The notes beneath the pieces are model-generated. The model made no database searches. It had not been told where the DNA came from and saw only the letters and a list, made by a program, of their open reading frames with translations. Shown one piece after another: positions 6,060 to 6,180 of a stretch of 6,180 nt of DNA. The translations under genes were made by a program, and so were the position numbers. This DNA is from a bacterium (GTDB lineage: Bacteria; RUG730; JAAEPJ01): NCBI GenBank assembly GCA_024222485.1, contig JAAEPJ010000098.1, positions 1-6,180 on the forward strand, read 5' to 3'. Position 1 is the stretch's first letter. Each line of letters starts with the position of its first letter.

Positions 6060-6071
6060 GAAATTTATAAA

Positions 6072-6102
6072 AAGTGAGAATATTAATATAATAAAATCAC
6101 TT
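6072..6102 (+). promoter_or_regulatory. Inverted repeat upstream of the orfA ribosome site
   Basis: AAGTGA at 6072-6077 is complementary to TCACTT at 6097-6102, with a 19-base AT-rich loop that also contains possible -10-like sequence (TAATATAAT at 6084-6092). It ends eight bases before the ribosome site at 6111. The position parallels the stronger hairpin in the IS relic (3037-3063), suggesting the leader of this IS group is structured. Confidence 0.35.
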
Positions 6103-6110
6103 AAATTAAT

Positions 6111-6115
6111 GGAGG
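6111..6115 (+). promoter_or_regulatory. Ribosome binding site of orfA
   Basis: GGAGG is the best Shine-Dalgarno match in the window and lies 13 bases before ATG 6129, longer than the usual 5-9. The relic orfA has the same motif at 12 bases from its lost start, so the long spacing appears to be a feature of this IS group. Confidence 0.6.
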
Positions 6116-6128
6116 TCCTTTTAAAAAA

Positions 6129-6180
6129 ATGAAAAATAATTACTCCTCTCAAGACAAATTTAATATTGTGCTAGAAGCAC
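6129..6180 (+). CDS. IS3-family transposase OrfA, N-terminus (partial, runs off the window)
   Basis: The 17 visible residues, MKNNYSSQDKFNIVLEA, match the typical start of IS3-family OrfA, a small helix-turn-helix protein that binds the IS ends and is usually joined to the OrfB integrase by -1 frameshifting. Only the first helix region is visible, so intactness and subgroup cannot be judged. It shares Asn-Tyr-Ser...Asp-Lys-Phe with the relic OrfA on the minus strand. Confidence 0.7.
   Translation, partial: MKNNYSSQDKFNIVLEA

Larger units (their letters stand above)
6038..6180 (+). mobile_element. Left end of an IS3-family insertion sequence (partial)
   Basis: The element is recognised from the orfA start at 6129 and from the abrupt loss of paralogue similarity before it. 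The end is probably at a TG between 6038 and 6047; the C-rich run GTCCCCCA at 6048-6055 is typical of IS3-family terminal repeats. It disrupts the copy 2 cyclase gene in the same orientation. The other end and any target duplication lie outside the window. The orfA N-terminus resembles the minus-strand relic at 2716-3013, suggesting two insertions of related elements at different times. Confidence 0.6.

Noticed and set aside
5967-6152. Minus-strand open frame of 61 codons with hydrophobic residues
   Set aside because: It spans the junction of the cyclase fragment and the IS leader on the opposite strand; the hydrophobicity comes from reverse-reading A-rich sequence.

Overview
The window is strongly AT-rich bacterial DNA dominated by two tandem, same-strand paralogues of one very large multidomain gene. 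The recognisable core is an adenylyl cyclase toxin domain of the anthrax edema factor / Bordetella CyaA / Pseudomonas ExoY class (Pfam Anthrax_toxA type). In the downstream copy this core is fused behind a secreted domain resembling proteins I associate with Omnitrophota (Candidatus Omnitrophica), with motifs around His61-Cys62-Asn63, Glu91-Gly92 and Gly431-Gly-Tyr-His434, possibly of the TraB/Tiki/ChaN-like fold. The organism is therefore tentatively a low-GC Omnitrophota-like bacterium. A cyclase class whose known members act in eukaryotic cytosol hints at a eukaryote-associated life, but that is inference.

Layout. Bases 1-122 are AT-rich and show no gene. From about 123 to 2300 runs copy 1 in a single reading frame: a 5'-truncated cyclase C-terminal half, a helical region, an acidic linker, then an unrecognised ~360-residue C-terminal module. 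TAA codons interrupt this frame at 1044-1046 and 1203-1205. Bases 2301-3227 hold no live gene; most of the interval is a decayed IS3-family element on the minus strand (orfA relic 2716-3013, orfB relic about 2340-2715). Copy 2 starts at 3228: signal peptide, Tiki/TraB-like domain, helical middle, then the cyclase N-terminal half. It is interrupted by TAA at 5475-5477 and continues in the same frame with the cyclase C-terminal half to about 6037. There a second, apparently fresh IS3-family element cuts it off; its orfA starts at 6129 and runs off the window.

How the parts fit. Copy 1 lacks the front and copy 2 lacks the back, so together they describe an ancestral protein of roughly 1,450 residues: signal peptide, Tiki/TraB-like domain, EF/ExoY-type cyclase, acidic linker, unknown C-terminal module. 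Both copies look recently inactivated or recoded. All interruptions in the two frames are TAA and no frameshift is visible, whereas the neighbouring IS relic carries all three stop types and probable frameshifts in orfB. Key cyclase residues are partly altered (EF His351 equivalent is Lys; EF His577 equivalent is Tyr in copy 2 but His in copy 1).
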